NCBI RefSeq assembly: GCF_044502415.1
Contig: NZ_CP172402.1
DNA length: 64,000 bases
Direction: 5' to 3' (one strand)
DNA from: Haloimpatiens lingqiaonensis
Lineage (GTDB): Bacteria; Bacillota; Clostridia; Clostridiales; Clostridiaceae
Part shown: positions 17,073-26,768 of the stretch, one piece after another
How positions within the stretch are numbered: position 1 is the stretch's first letter
Layout: each line of letters begins with the position of its first letter
Made by a program: the position numbers and the translations under genes
The notes under the pieces: generated by a model
What the model was told of the DNA's origin: nothing
Databases searched by the model: none
The model's input: the letters and a program-made list of their open reading frames with translations, nothing else

Positions 17073-17243
17073 ACAATTCAACTCCATAAATAAATCTAGT
17101 TGTAAATAAAAATTTATATAACAATTATAACATTGATTTATTAGAAATAGATAACTTAACTATTAGATCTAAATACTAATTTGTAAAATATTTTCCTTAA
17201 CTCAAACTAAATTACAATATATTTTATCCTTATTTAAATAATA

Positions 17244-17288
17244 AAAAAGTGCTAGCTTTGATATTAAGTTTATTAACTAGCACTTTTT
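17244..17288. terminator. terminator after citF
   Basis: AAAAAGTGCTAG (17244-17255) pairs with CTAGCACTTTTT (17277-17288), 12 bp and symmetrical flanks. It should end most transcripts after citF and so separates the lyase genes from citC-citX-citG, unless read through. Confidence 0.85.
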
Positions 17289-17302
17289 ACTTTATTGAAT
17301 TA

Positions 17303-18843
17303 TTAAATTACTGGTTTTCTAACCACATCTATTACAGTACCATCTCTGTATTCAACCACAGCCACCACTTCGTCTGTAAGTTCTATAGCATTTGGTTTTC
17401 CTGTGATTTTTTCTGCCATATCCTTTAATTCTTCTATAGTCATCACTGGTAAATTTGTATTTTGTAATTTTTCCATTAAGTCTTTTCTATTTGGATTTAC
17501 TGCTATACCTCTTTCTGTTACAATTACATCTATGCTTTCTCCTGGGGTAGTTACAGTAGTTACTCTATCTTTTATTATTGGAAGTCTTGCTTTCATTAGG
17601 TTTGTAACTACTATGGCAAGTTTTGCACCTGCTGCTGTGTCACTATGTCCACCAGAACCTCCCATTATGATTCCATCAGAACCTGTAGTAACATTAACGT
17701 TGAAATCAGTGTCTATTTCTGTAGCACCTAAAATCATAACATCTAGATTGTTAGCTACACATCCTTTATTATGAGGATTTCCATACATAGATGCGGACAT
17801 GCCTTGATGCTTTGGATTATTTTTATAAGAATCTACTGCTTTTAAATCAAAGCACTGTACATCAAATATATTTCTAAATAAACCTTCTTCTAGCATTTCT
17901 ACAATATATCCAGTAACTCCGCCGGCTGCAAAGCTTCCTACTACTTCTTCCTTCTTCATGATTTCCTTTAATTCTGCTGCCACTGCTAGAGATGTTCCAC
18001 CAGCTCCAGTTTGGAATGAGAACCCATCCTTAACTAGTCCTGATGCCTTTATAACTTGTGAAGCCATTTTAGCTATTTTAAGTCCCACAGGATCCTTTGT
18101 TATTTTTGTAGTTCCTGAAACTATTCCTTTAGGGTCTCCTATGCTTTCTACTTTTACTACATAGTCCACATGATGCTGACTTATTTCTATTGGACATGCT
18201 GGATATGGAACTAAATTATCTGTTACAGCTACTACCTTATCAGCATATTCTGCATCTGGCGCTGCATATCCTAGAGAACCACAAGCTGCTGGTCCTTCTA
18301 CTCCATTTATATTTCCGTAAGTATCTGATGTAGGTGCAGCTATAAATGCCACATCTATGTGTAGATCTCCACTTTCAATGGCTCTAGCTCTTCCTCCATG
18401 AGTATGCATTACAGCTGGTTTCTTTAAAAGTCCTAAAGAAATAGCTCTTGCTACAGGACCTGACATGTAATTAGCGTAAACTCCTGTTACTACTCCTGAT
18501 TTTATATGTTCTACTAATGGTGCATGTGCAGGGAATATAGAACTAGCCGCTATTGTTAAATCCTTTATTCCTCTTTAGCTATGGTATCCACTACCATGTT
18601 AAGCACATAGTCTCCATTTCTTAAATGATGGTGAAATGAAATGGTCATTCCATCTTTTATTTCTACTTTATCCAAAGCTTCTTCTATGCTATTTAAAACC
18701 TTAGAATCTTCTGGTTTTACTGTCTTTACTTTTACAGATTTTATTGTCTTTTCTCCATCTTCTGCAAAAGCACCCTTAAAAGGTGTCACTTCCTTATATC
18801 CTTCTATTTTTTCAGGTATCTCTCTACCCAATACATTTTTCAT
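17303..18843 (-). pseudogene. citF: citramalate lyase alpha subunit (CitF-type), split by a one-base frameshift
   Basis: The alpha subunit is the CoA-transferase part of the lyase: it exchanges acetyl for citramalyl on CitD. The first frame (18843-18565) encodes 92 residues, from the start MKNVLGREIPEKIEGY to AKEE-stop. The rest continues in another frame from about 18566 (GIKDLTIAASSIFPAHAPLVE), with the first in-frame ATG at 18466. One missing base near 18566 accounts for the break (GCTAAAGAGGAATAAAG would read AKE-GGIKDL with one base added). Joined, the protein is about 513 residues, the normal CitF size. Since the pathway needs this subunit, a sequencing error or a strain-specific loss must be separated by resequencing. 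Confidence 0.9.
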
Positions 18844-18953
18844 TTTATCACCTCTAAATTCTGTTAAATAAATCCTTAACTTTCCTGTCTCTATTCAACA
18901 TAATTTCAATTGTATTTTACCTCTACATATTGTAACTTTGTAAAATCACTCTA

Positions 18954-18995
18954 TTTTTAATCTTCAATTTCTTATTTTTAATCTTCAATTTCTTA
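18954..18995. repeat. tandem 21-bp repeat between citE and citF
   Basis: A 21-base unit of TTTTTAATCTTCAATTTCTTA type occurs twice in tandem (18954-18974, 18975-18995), followed by degenerate copies to about 19026. It makes the citE-citF spacer 182 bases long, far longer than the other spacers in the operon. Confidence 0.85.
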
Positions 18996-19025
18996 TTTTT
19001 AATTCTTAATTCTCAATTTTTAATT

Positions 19026-19899
19026 CTAAACAAGTCCTAGCATTTTAGCTAATTCGTAAGTAGTTTTAGCTCTATTTATAACTGGCGCATCTACCATTTT
19101 TCCATCTAAAGAGAATACACCTTTTCCTTCACTTTCAGCTTCTTCCTTAGCTTCTAATACTCTTATAGCATGTTTTATTTCATCTTCTGTTGGTGCAAAT
19201 ACTGAATGTATTGTATCTATTTGTCTTGGATTTATAGATGACTTACCTGTCATACCTAATCCTTTAGCTTTCATTGTATCTAGTCTTAGTCCTTCATAAT
19301 CATTTGTATCTGTAAATGGAGTATCTATAGCATCTACTCTCATGGCTCTACAAGCTGTAGCCACTTTATTTCTTGCATAAAGAATCTCATCACCCTGTTT
19401 AGTTCTCTTTACTCCAAAGTCTGAAGTTAAGTCTTCTCACTCCTAAAAGAACTCCCTCTATTCTCTTAGAAGCTTTTATTACATCATAAACAGTTTCAAG
19501 TCCAAAGGCAGTTTCTATTAAAGCAAATAGTTTTATGCTGCCTTCTTCAAAGCCCTCTTCTTTTTCTATTTTAGAAATCATGTTGTCCACTTCTTTTATT
19601 TGTTCTTCTGTAGCTTTAGGAACCATTATTACATCCGGTTTTACTCTAGCTATAGTATCTATATCCTTTGGTCCGAATTCTGTATCTAAAGGATTTACTC
19701 TAACTACCACTTCTACATTAGAATAATCTACATTTTTAATAGCCTCTCTTACAAGTATTCTAGCTCCATCTTTTTCAGTTATGCTAACTGCATCTTCTAA
19801 GTCTAATATTATAGAATCTGAACCAAGAATGCCCGCGTTTTGAAGCATTCCTGGATTGTTTCCAGGCATAAATAACATAGTTCTTCTTAATCTTTTCAT
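19026..19899 (-). pseudogene. citE: citramalate lyase beta subunit (CitE-type), split by a one-base frameshift
   Basis: The beta subunit cleaves citramalyl-CitD to pyruvate and acetyl-CitD. The first frame (19899-19399, 166 aa) starts MKRLRRTMLFMPGNNPGM and holds the acid-base motifs ILDLEDAV, VRVNPLDT and ALIETAFGL, then runs off as LLGVRRLNF. The second frame (19364-19026) holds ATACRAMRVDAIDTPFTDTND and the KSSINPRQI C-terminus. Removing one A near 19437 restores LLGVEDLTSDFGVKRT. Joined it is about 290 residues, as in CitE. No other damage is visible. Confidence 0.9.
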
Positions 19900-20055
19900 A
19901 TTTTCACCTTCTCATTGTTTTTTCAATATCTATTTCTTAATCACTAACACCCAAATTTTATCTACTTTTTATAAAAAGTATTTTAACCCTATAAATTTTA
20001 AAATATGTTCACTTCATACAATTAAGTGCTGCTAATTCAGCATTACTTCTATTTC

Positions 20056-20322
20056 TTAAATAGTAGCTCTTTTAATAGCTGTTTCCACTCTTGCCTTTAT
20101 TGTGTAATCTAAGGCTCCTTTATCTTCTGCTTTTATCTTAACTTCTTCAACTTTCAATTCCTTTAAAGTATTCATTATAGTTTCTTTTATGGCTTCACCA
20201 AATTGTTTCATAACAATGCTATCAATTTCTACTTCTATACCGCCATCCATGTTTGGCATAACTGTTATCATCACATCATTTGACTCTAGTGTACCTGCTT
20301 TTGCTACCTTTTCTATTTTCAT
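20056..20322 (-). CDS. citD: citramalate lyase acyl carrier protein CitD
   Basis: CitD is the small acyl carrier (gamma) subunit. The 88-residue product has the modification site AGTLESNDVMI with Ser14, which carries the phosphoribosyl-dephospho-CoA arm, and the conserved DKGALDYTIKAR ending. I place the start at the ATG at 20322 (AGGTG just upstream); the longer open frame from 20397 lacks support. Downstream citE, citF and the citC/X/G set are its partners. Confidence 0.95.
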   Translation of the reverse strand: MKIEKVAKAGTLESNDVMITVMPNMDGGIEVEIDSIVMKQFGEAIKETIMNTLKELKVEEVKIKAEDKGALDYTIKARVETAIKRATI

Positions 20323-20527
20323 GTTTTCACCTACTTTTATATTAATTTTAAATCTATATTTTCTGTTAATGTACAATCCCCTTAGCACATCTAACAAATT
20401 AATTCTTATTTCTAATTATCATCCAAGGCAATAGCTACCGTCATATCCCGCCTTAAAGTAGATGGAAATATTTCGATAACTAAGCTATGGATAAATTATA
20501 ACCTTATCTAAATCATATTACTTTTTA

Positions 20528-21088
20528 TTATTTATTTACAGAATCTAAATATTCCTTTTGTCCTTTTTCATAAAGGTTGTTTCCTTCACTATCTATAACT
20601 ACAACTACTGGTAAATCTTCCACTTCTAGTTTTCTTACAGCTTCTGCTCCTAAATCTTCATAAGCTATAAGTTCTGCCTTTTTAACACATTGTCCTATAA
20701 GAGCTGCTGCTCCACCTATAGCTGCAAAATATACTCCATTATTTCTAACTATAGCATCTATAACTTCTTTAGATCTTAATCCTTTACCTATCATACCCTT
20801 TAAGCCGTTATCTAAAAGCTTTGGAGCATATGGATCCATTCTATAGCTAGTAGTAGGACCTGCTGAACCTAATGCCTTTCCTGGCTTTGCTGGTGTTGGT
20901 CCAACGTAGTATATTATTGCATCCTTTATATCCATAGGAAGCTCTTTTCCTTCTTCTATTAGTTTTACAAGTCTTGCATGGGCAGCATCTCTAGCTGTAT
21001 AAACAGTTCCTGATATAAGAACAGTATCACCTATTTTTAAATCCTTAACTTTTTCCTCAGTTAAAGGAGTCGTTATTTTCTTTTCCAT
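20528..21088 (-). CDS. mesaconase (2-methylmalate dehydratase) beta subunit, class I fumarase type
   Basis: Class I fumarase-type hydro-lyases split into two chains; this is the C-terminal (beta) one of 186 residues. It has the typical ISGTVYTARDAAH start and the GPTTSYRMDPYAP and GKG substrate-loop motifs. Lying between methylaspartate ammonia-lyase and citramalate lyase, it should form (S)-citramalate from mesaconate. A fumarase side activity is possible, since sequence alone does not separate the two. Confidence 0.9.
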   Translation of the reverse strand: MEKKITTPLTEEKVKDLKIGDTVLISGTVYTARDAAHARLVKLIEEGKELPMDIKDAIIYYVGPTPAKPGKALGSAGPTTSYRMDPYAPKLLDNGLKGMIGKGLRSKEVIDAIVRNNGVYFAAIGGAAALIGQCVKKAELIAYEDLGAEAVRKLEVEDLPVVVVIDSEGNNLYEKGQKEYLDSVNK

Positions 21089-21109
21089 TTTTTCTCCCCC
21101 TTACCCCTA

Positions 21110-21952
21110 TTAAAGTTCTACTTCTGCATGTCTAGTAGCGTGACAATTAATGTTTACTGCTACTGGAAGTCCTGCTATATGTGTTGCATAAGTTTCTATG
21201 TTAACTGCTAGTGCTGTAGTTTTTCCACCAAAACCTTGAGGTCCTATACCTAATGAATTTATTTTTTCTAATAATTCTTCTTCTAAATCTGCATAAAACT
21301 TGTTTGCATTTCTTTCTGACACTGGTCTTATTAATGCTTTTTTAGCAAGATTCGCAGCTCTGTCAAAAGTTCCTCCTATACCTACACCTACTACTATTGG
21401 TGGGCATGGGTTAGGACCAGCTTCTTTAACAACTTTTAATATAAATTCCTTAACTCCTTCTAATCCATCTGCTGGTTTTAACATTTTTAATTGGCTCATA
21501 TTTTCAGAACCAAAGCCCTTTGGAGCTACAGTTATTTTAAGTTTATCCCCTGGCACTATATTATAGTATATTATTGCAGGAGTATTATTTTTTGTATTTA
21601 CTCTATCTAATGGGTCTTTTACCACTGATTTTCTCAAATATCCACTTACATATCCTTCTGCTACACCATTGTTAATAGCTTCTTCTAAACTTCCTCCTAC
21701 TATATGTACCTCTTGACCTATTTCCACGAATACGCAAGCCATACCTGTATCTTGGCACATAGGCATTTTTTCATCTCTAGCTATTTCAGAGTTTACTATT
21801 ATTTTATCTAGTATTCCCTTTGCTATATCCCAATCTTCTTTTTCCTTAGCTTCTTTAATAGTATTTTTTATATCATCATTTAAATAATAATTGGCATCTA
21901 TACACATTTTAGCTACTGCTTCTGTGATTTTTTCCACATTTATTTCTCTCAT
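21110..21952 (-). CDS. mesaconase (2-methylmalate dehydratase) alpha subunit, class I fumarase type
   Basis: This is the [4Fe-4S]-carrying alpha chain. Cysteines that could hold the cluster are in MCQDTGMACVF, GPNPCPPIVVG and NINCHATRH; the family uses three of these. About 280 residues. I prefer the ATG at 21952, because AGGAGGG lies 9 bases before it and only 2 bases before the ATG at 21958. It is 21 bases upstream of the beta subunit gene. Oxygen sensitivity is expected from the exposed cluster. Confidence 0.92.
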   Translation of the reverse strand: MREINVEKITEAVAKMCIDANYYLNDDIKNTIKEAKEKEDWDIAKGILDKIIVNSEIARDEKMPMCQDTGMACVFVEIGQEVHIVGGSLEEAINNGVAEGYVSGYLRKSVVKDPLDRVNTKNNTPAIIYYNIVPGDKLKITVAPKGFGSENMSQLKMLKPADGLEGVKEFILKVVKEAGPNPCPPIVVGVGIGGTFDRAANLAKKALIRPVSERNANKFYADLEEELLEKINSLGIGPQGFGGKTTALAVNIETYATHIAGLPVAVNINCHATRHAEVEL

Positions 21953-22015
21953 TGACATTGCCCTCCTAGCTTTCTTAAATTTAAAACCTTAAACATATTT
22001 TAAAGTATTAACTGA

Positions 22016-22322
22016 CTATACCACAATAAGCATTATATTACCTGAATTATGAAATTTCTCTGGAATGACTTGCATAAGAAGCAAAGGAACTGTTTAAATT
22101 TAATTTTAGAAATTCTTCTTTTAGACAGATAAAATTATCGTAAGCCTGGCAAGGACGCCAGGCTAGCGAACCTGAGGCAGGACGCTGAATGTGAGCGTTA
22201 GATAATTTTATATGGCTAAAAGATTAGAATTTCTTAAATTAAATTTATTGTTCCGAGCTCTTATGCAAGTCATGGAGGAGAAATTTCATAATTCCACTAC
22301 ATTGTACCTTATTGTGGGATAA
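22016..22322. mobile_element. 300-bp palindromic (MITE-like) element inside the glutamate operon
   Basis: The two halves pair across about 300 bp. Examples are CCACAATAAG (22021-22030) with CTTATTGTGG (22308-22317), 22044-22060 with 22278-22294 (17 bp exact), 22067-22078 with 22260-22271 (12 bp exact), GGAAC with GTTCC, and 22129-22139 with 22201-22211. The centre has two GC-rich hairpins: GCCTGGC/GCCAGGC at 22144-22163 and CGCT/AGCG at 22183-22197. It has no coding potential and is much richer in GC at its core than the flanks. As RNA it would form one very long hairpin between mal and mesaconase. Confidence 0.75.
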
Positions 22323-22430
22323 TCATAGTATATATTAATTAAATATACTATGATAACGGTTTTATATCATTAAGCTTTATATGCACTTAAAAGGCAGTAT
22401 GCACCCGCACAAACCGCCTTTTAAGTATTA
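22322..22430. terminator. hairpins downstream of mal
   Basis: ATCATAGTATAT/ATATACTATGAT at about 22323-22355, then ACTTAAAAGGC (from about 22384) pairing with GCCTTTTAAGT (to about 22428). The latter resembles a terminator in the minus direction, so mal may have its own transcript end, with partial readthrough to mesaconase. Confidence 0.6.
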
Positions 22431-22440
22431 ATGGATTATA

Positions 22441-23682
22441 TTATTTTCTTCTATTAACAAGAGCTACTACTCTGTTCATCTCATTGTTAACTATCATATA
22501 TCCTTCATCAACGCCCATACCTGGTTTTGCAAGACATTGGTCTGCTCCACAAGCTATTGCTATATTAGTTGTAACTTCTGATGATCTGTTAGTTTCGTTA
22601 CAAGTTCCTCCGCAGTATGCTCCTATTCCTTTTTTCTTACAATATAGAATTGATTCTATAACATTGTTTACTCCGCCAAGGTCTGGAGTTTTTATTTGAA
22701 GCATATGTCCTGATTTGTTGTCAGCAAAGAATTTAACGTCTTCATATGTATTGCACCATTCATCTGCAACTAATTCTACGTTTATTCCTCTCTTGTCTAT
22801 TTCTGCTGTCAAATCTCTTAAAGCTTCCATTTGTTTTTGTCTATCTTCAACGTCCATTGGTCCTTCTATTCTTAATTTAAATGGTTTTGCAGCTTCACCT
22901 AATTTTTCTAGGTAGTTAGCCATTTTATCAGTATCATAATCAAAAGCTACTCCTATTGTTCCATATACGTCTATGTGGAATACTGGAGAATAACATTCGC
23001 AAGTTCTTAATTTTTGTACTCTTTCACTTAACCATTTAACATATTCTAATAATTTTGATCCGTCATTTCCTAATTTTTCTTCTACGTTGTTTATTAAAGC
23101 GTGAGGCATTACTTCAGCGCCTTTTATTATCATTTTATCTGCATTGTCATATCTATCATCACCTGATTGAGTGAATATAGGAATTCTCTTTATGTCAACT
23201 CCTGTGTTGTATTCATCTCTAACAACTTCTGCCATAGTAACTTTTTTAGCTTTTGCTACACCATCAAGTAATGCTTGAGTTATTCCGTATCTTATAGCAG
23301 TGTGTAATCTTTTTCCGTTAACTTGCATTTTGTCAAATTCTTCTGCTAATGCTTTAAAGTTGTCTAGCTCTCTTCCTATTAGTTTTGGAGCTATTTCTTT
23401 TTCTATAACTGGAATGAAATCTTTAGCTAAGAATAGTGGGTCTCTTCCGCCTGCTCCTGAATATTGAACTGCAGCACAATCTCCAAAAGCCACTTGACCA
23501 TCTTCAAGTATAAGCATTACTGATATAGATTCTCCTGCCTGTCTTACAGATTTAAATCCTTCAGTTACTGGCTCACCTACATATGTGAATCCATCATGTT
23601 TAGCTCCTTTTTTTATAGCTCTTTGGTCATCAAAATAAAATCCTGTTTTTCCTTCAGAACATATTACATCAATAATTTTCAT
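22441..23682 (-). CDS. mal: methylaspartate ammonia-lyase
   Basis: It eliminates ammonia from (2S,3S)-3-methylaspartate to give mesaconate. The 413-residue enolase-superfamily enzyme has the same length as the well-studied C. tetanomorphum enzyme, and the known residues line up: His194 (MPHAL), metal ligands Asp238 (HIDVYG), Glu273 (RIEGPMD) and Asp307 (VADEW), and base Lys331 (QIKTPDLGG). No gap or frameshift. It lies 171 bases downstream of glmE in the operon. Confidence 0.98.
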   Translation of the reverse strand: MKIIDVICSEGKTGFYFDDQRAIKKGAKHDGFTYVGEPVTEGFKSVRQAGESISVMLILEDGQVAFGDCAAVQYSGAGGRDPLFLAKDFIPVIEKEIAPKLIGRELDNFKALAEEFDKMQVNGKRLHTAIRYGITQALLDGVAKAKKVTMAEVVRDEYNTGVDIKRIPIFTQSGDDRYDNADKMIIKGAEVMPHALINNVEEKLGNDGSKLLEYVKWLSERVQKLRTCECYSPVFHIDVYGTIGVAFDYDTDKMANYLEKLGEAAKPFKLRIEGPMDVEDRQKQMEALRDLTAEIDKRGINVELVADEWCNTYEDVKFFADNKSGHMLQIKTPDLGGVNNVIESILYCKKKGIGAYCGGTCNETNRSSEVTTNIAIACGADQCLAKPGMGVDEGYMIVNNEMNRVVALVNRRK

Positions 23683-23853
23683 AGTTTTTCACCTGTCCCC
23701 TTTTCAAGTTTTAAACTTAAATTTAATAATTTATTTTTAACACTTTAATTTTAAATTGTTTCCCTTAACACATATTGTATAAGCTTTAAATTGTTCACCT
23801 TAACTTTAATCTATTTATAAAACATAATTTGTTTAATGTAAAATTTATTAAAA

Positions 23854-25308
23854 CTATTTTTGTGGTCTTCCTACAAGAACTCCTCTACTTACAGCAAATA
23901 TGTCATCTACTGTCATTTTAAATCCTACTGGTCTTCCTTCAAATTTAGCTCTTTCTTCTAGTTTTCTTCTATTTATTTCTCTTATGTCTTCAGTAAATGG
24001 TAGGTTTCCAAAGTTTAAATATCTTACAGCACCATTATTGTCTCTAGCTGGCATCATTTTTCCTGCATTATATTTACTTGGCGCAAATGGTATATCTACA
24101 ACTCCTGCTTCAAAAGCTTTAACTGCTCCTATAGCTAAATCTCCATTACCTAATTCAAAAGTTTTATTCATCATGCATTTTGTTTCAGCTTTTATAAGAG
24201 CTATCTCATCTTGTAATTCTTTTGACATTGGAAGTCTTTGACCTTTTAATAGGTTTAATGTCATTTTAGTAGCTCTTATACCTTGAGCATTAGCTTCCTT
24301 AGTTGGAACTCCTATAGCTTCATGTGGAGTCTTAACAATTACCTTTGTTGCTCCTGCAAGAGCTGCTGTAGCTGAACCTGTAGATATAACTCCAAAGGCT
24401 TTAGCTTCATCTTGTGGAAATCCACCCATCCATTGATGGAATACTGTTGTTACATATACATCGTGATATCCATATTCTCTTAAGTATTCTTCCATTTGTG
24501 ATTCTAGTGCTCTTATAGCTGCTACGTCTTGAACTATGTTACCACATTGTCCATATCCAACAGTTATGTTTTTAACTCCCTGTTCTGCTGCTAATAATCC
24601 TTCTATAATAGCAACTGTGTTTGAAGTACTTGGTGGTACTAAAGTTCCTGTTAAAGGTCCAAATGGTTCTCTATTTATAATTATTCCTTGCTCAGCATAA
24701 AAACCAACTAATCTGTCACAGTATTGCCAATCTCTTATAGTTCTATCTAGCGGAACATTTTTAGCATAAGGAATGTTGTATGATATTCCGCCACCTTCAT
24801 TTGAAGTCCATCCACCTGCATGAATTATTTCTGTAAGCAATCTAGCATCTGGAGTACCATGTCTTGCTTCTAATGGTAAGTTTACAGCTTCATAAACCTT
24901 TTTACAACCATGTACTCCATGGTTTACTCCTGGAAATCCGTTAAGTAGTGATCTTCCTGCTTTTCTACTTTCTTGTATACCAATTTCACATTCATCATAT
25001 CTATTTTGTCTTGTATAACTATCTATAGTTGATGGAAGTAAGTCAGCTCCACCTTCATTTTGAAGATGTGTTAATAGTTCTATATGCTCACTTATTAACG
25101 CAACACCTGCTCTTGGTTGCGCTAATGTAACGCCTTCCTCTTTAGCTTTCTTTAATTTAAGTGAGAAATTCTTATGCTCTGGAACTTTTTTAAGGTAGTC
25201 AACTGCTTCTTTAAGGTCAACTTCTTTACCTGTAGGCCATTGACTTAAAACCTCTTCTCTCATTTTGAAAAATTCTTCTTCAGTCCACTTTTTATTTTTT
25301 ATATTCAT
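23854..25308 (-). CDS. glmE: glutamate mutase epsilon subunit
   Basis: The catalytic barrel subunit of B12-dependent glutamate mutase, which converts (S)-glutamate to (2S,3S)-3-methylaspartate. Its 484 residues match the family (about 480). The start is ATG 25308 with GGGGG upstream. Conserved blocks include LAQPRAGVALI, SYTRQNRYDECEIG, FPGVNHGVHGCK and SNEGGGISYN. It pairs with GlmS, which binds the cobalamin. Start and stop spacing to glmL is 18 bases, so expression is coupled. Confidence 0.97.
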   Translation of the reverse strand: MNIKNKKWTEEEFFKMREEVLSQWPTGKEVDLKEAVDYLKKVPEHKNFSLKLKKAKEEGVTLAQPRAGVALISEHIELLTHLQNEGGADLLPSTIDSYTRQNRYDECEIGIQESRKAGRSLLNGFPGVNHGVHGCKKVYEAVNLPLEARHGTPDARLLTEIIHAGGWTSNEGGGISYNIPYAKNVPLDRTIRDWQYCDRLVGFYAEQGIIINREPFGPLTGTLVPPSTSNTVAIIEGLLAAEQGVKNITVGYGQCGNIVQDVAAIRALESQMEEYLREYGYHDVYVTTVFHQWMGGFPQDEAKAFGVISTGSATAALAGATKVIVKTPHEAIGVPTKEANAQGIRATKMTLNLLKGQRLPMSKELQDEIALIKAETKCMMNKTFELGNGDLAIGAVKAFEAGVVDIPFAPSKYNAGKMMPARDNNGAVRYLNFGNLPFTEDIREINRRKLEERAKFEGRPVGFKMTVDDIFAVSRGVLVGRPQK

Positions 25309-25326
25309 TATTATTCCCCCTGAATA

Positions 25327-26721
25327 TTAAACTTCTACTAAATATTTTTTCATAATTCTTACGGCCATATCTGGAAGTTCTTGTGCTAGAAGACCCATAG
25401 ATGATAATATGTATGTCTTATCTATCAAAAACTTAGGATCTTTTGGTTTTAAAGATTGAGGATTTTCCATGGTGAAAGTACCTGCTCTTAGTATTTCTCC
25501 TGGATTTTCACTGTGAATAAGTACTCCTCCAGTTCCTATCATGTACTTAACTTCCATTAAATCCTTTCCTGTTTGAGTAAATACAACACCCATAGGAGAG
25601 TAAACACTCTCAACTATACCAGCATGTCTTTCCATAGCTATTTCTGTTGCCACTTTACCCATAGCTTCATCAAACTTTATTTCTTCTTCTGTAGATGGAA
25701 CCATTTTTATATTTTCTGCTCTTGTTTTGCAGTTCTCCTCTACATCTATTTTTCTATCTTTATCATTTAAGTAATTTCTTATTTTTCTTGTACCGGCTGC
25801 TTCCCAAAGGGAAATTGCTGAATATCTCATGCCTAAATCTCCCTCAACAGTTCTTTTAGCAACTGGTTCTTCAAGTCCTTTTAAAGTTACTCCTGATTTA
25901 GTTGGAGCCCCTTCTGCAATTGAATGTATATCTGTAGTAGCTCCTCCAATATCTACAACTATTAAATCTCCTACACCTTCTTCTTCATCGCTACCTTCAC
26001 TTAAAACTCTAGCAGCTTTAAGCACTGCTGCAGGTGTTGGCATTAATATGCCGCTTATGTAGTTTTCAGCATTACTCATGCCCTTAGCTTCTACTATTTT
26101 ATCCATAAATATTTTTCTAATTTCTTCCCTTGCTGGTTCTACATTCAAAACATTTAGCTTAGGCATAACGTTTTCAGTTATCCTATAATAAACATCTGTT
26201 TTGCTAAATATTTCTTCTATAGAATCATTGGCCACCTTGTTACCTGCCACAACTATTGGCAACTTTAATCCGCTTTCTGCTATCATTTTAGCATTGTGTA
26301 TTATACAATCCTTATTTCCTCCATCGGTGCCCCCAGCTAGAAGAATTATGTCTAATTTAGAATTTTTTATTTCTTCTATTTCTCTAGAAGTTAGCTCGTA
26401 ACTATATACTTTGAGTACCCTTGCTCCTGCTCCAAGAGCTGCCCTTTTAGCTGCTTCAGCTGTCAGTTCTGGTACTAATCCAATAGCCACCATCTTCAAG
26501 CCACCTGCTGCTGAAGAACAAGCAAGTTTATTAACAAAATTAACTTCTTTCCCTTTTAATGCCTCTTTTAATTTATCATAAGCCTTATTGAATCCTGTCA
26601 TTATATCATCTTCGATGGTGGTAATATCCTTTGCTGTGGCTAATATTTCTTCATTTTCTATGTCTACTGCTGTCAATTTCGTATAAGTACTTCCAAAGTC
26701 TATAAGCAAATATGCATCCAC
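25327..26721 (-). CDS. glmL: GlmL (MutL), glutamate mutase accessory ATPase
   Basis: An ASKHA-fold ATPase encoded between the two glutamate mutase subunits and thought to protect or reactivate the enzyme. It starts DAYLLIDFGSTYTKL (phosphate loop) and has LLAGGTDGGN and VVDIGGATTDIHS. An open frame extends to a TTG at 26739, but I prefer the GTG at 26721, because GGAG lies about 9 bases before it, giving 464 residues. It ends 18 bases before glmE. Confidence 0.93.
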   Translation of the reverse strand: MDAYLLIDFGSTYTKLTAVDIENEEILATAKDITTIEDDIMTGFNKAYDKLKEALKGKEVNFVNKLACSSAAGGLKMVAIGLVPELTAEAAKRAALGAGARVLKVYSYELTSREIEEIKNSKLDIILLAGGTDGGNKDCIIHNAKMIAESGLKLPIVVAGNKVANDSIEEIFSKTDVYYRITENVMPKLNVLNVEPAREEIRKIFMDKIVEAKGMSNAENYISGILMPTPAAVLKAARVLSEGSDEEEGVGDLIVVDIGGATTDIHSIAEGAPTKSGVTLKGLEEPVAKRTVEGDLGMRYSAISLWEAAGTRKIRNYLNDKDRKIDVEENCKTRAENIKMVPSTEEEIKFDEAMGKVATEIAMERHAGIVESVYSPMGVVFTQTGKDLMEVKYMIGTGGVLIHSENPGEILRAGTFTMENPQSLKPKDPKFLIDKTYILSSMGLLAQELPDMAVRIMKKYLVEV

Positions 26722-26768
26722 TGATACCACTCCAATCAACTAATTACTCTTACTTAATTAGTTTACTA

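Noticed and set aside
26721..26739. TTG at 26739 as start of glmL
   Set aside because: The ribosome site lies after this codon; GTG at 26721 has the right spacing and matches the usual MDAYLLIDFG start.
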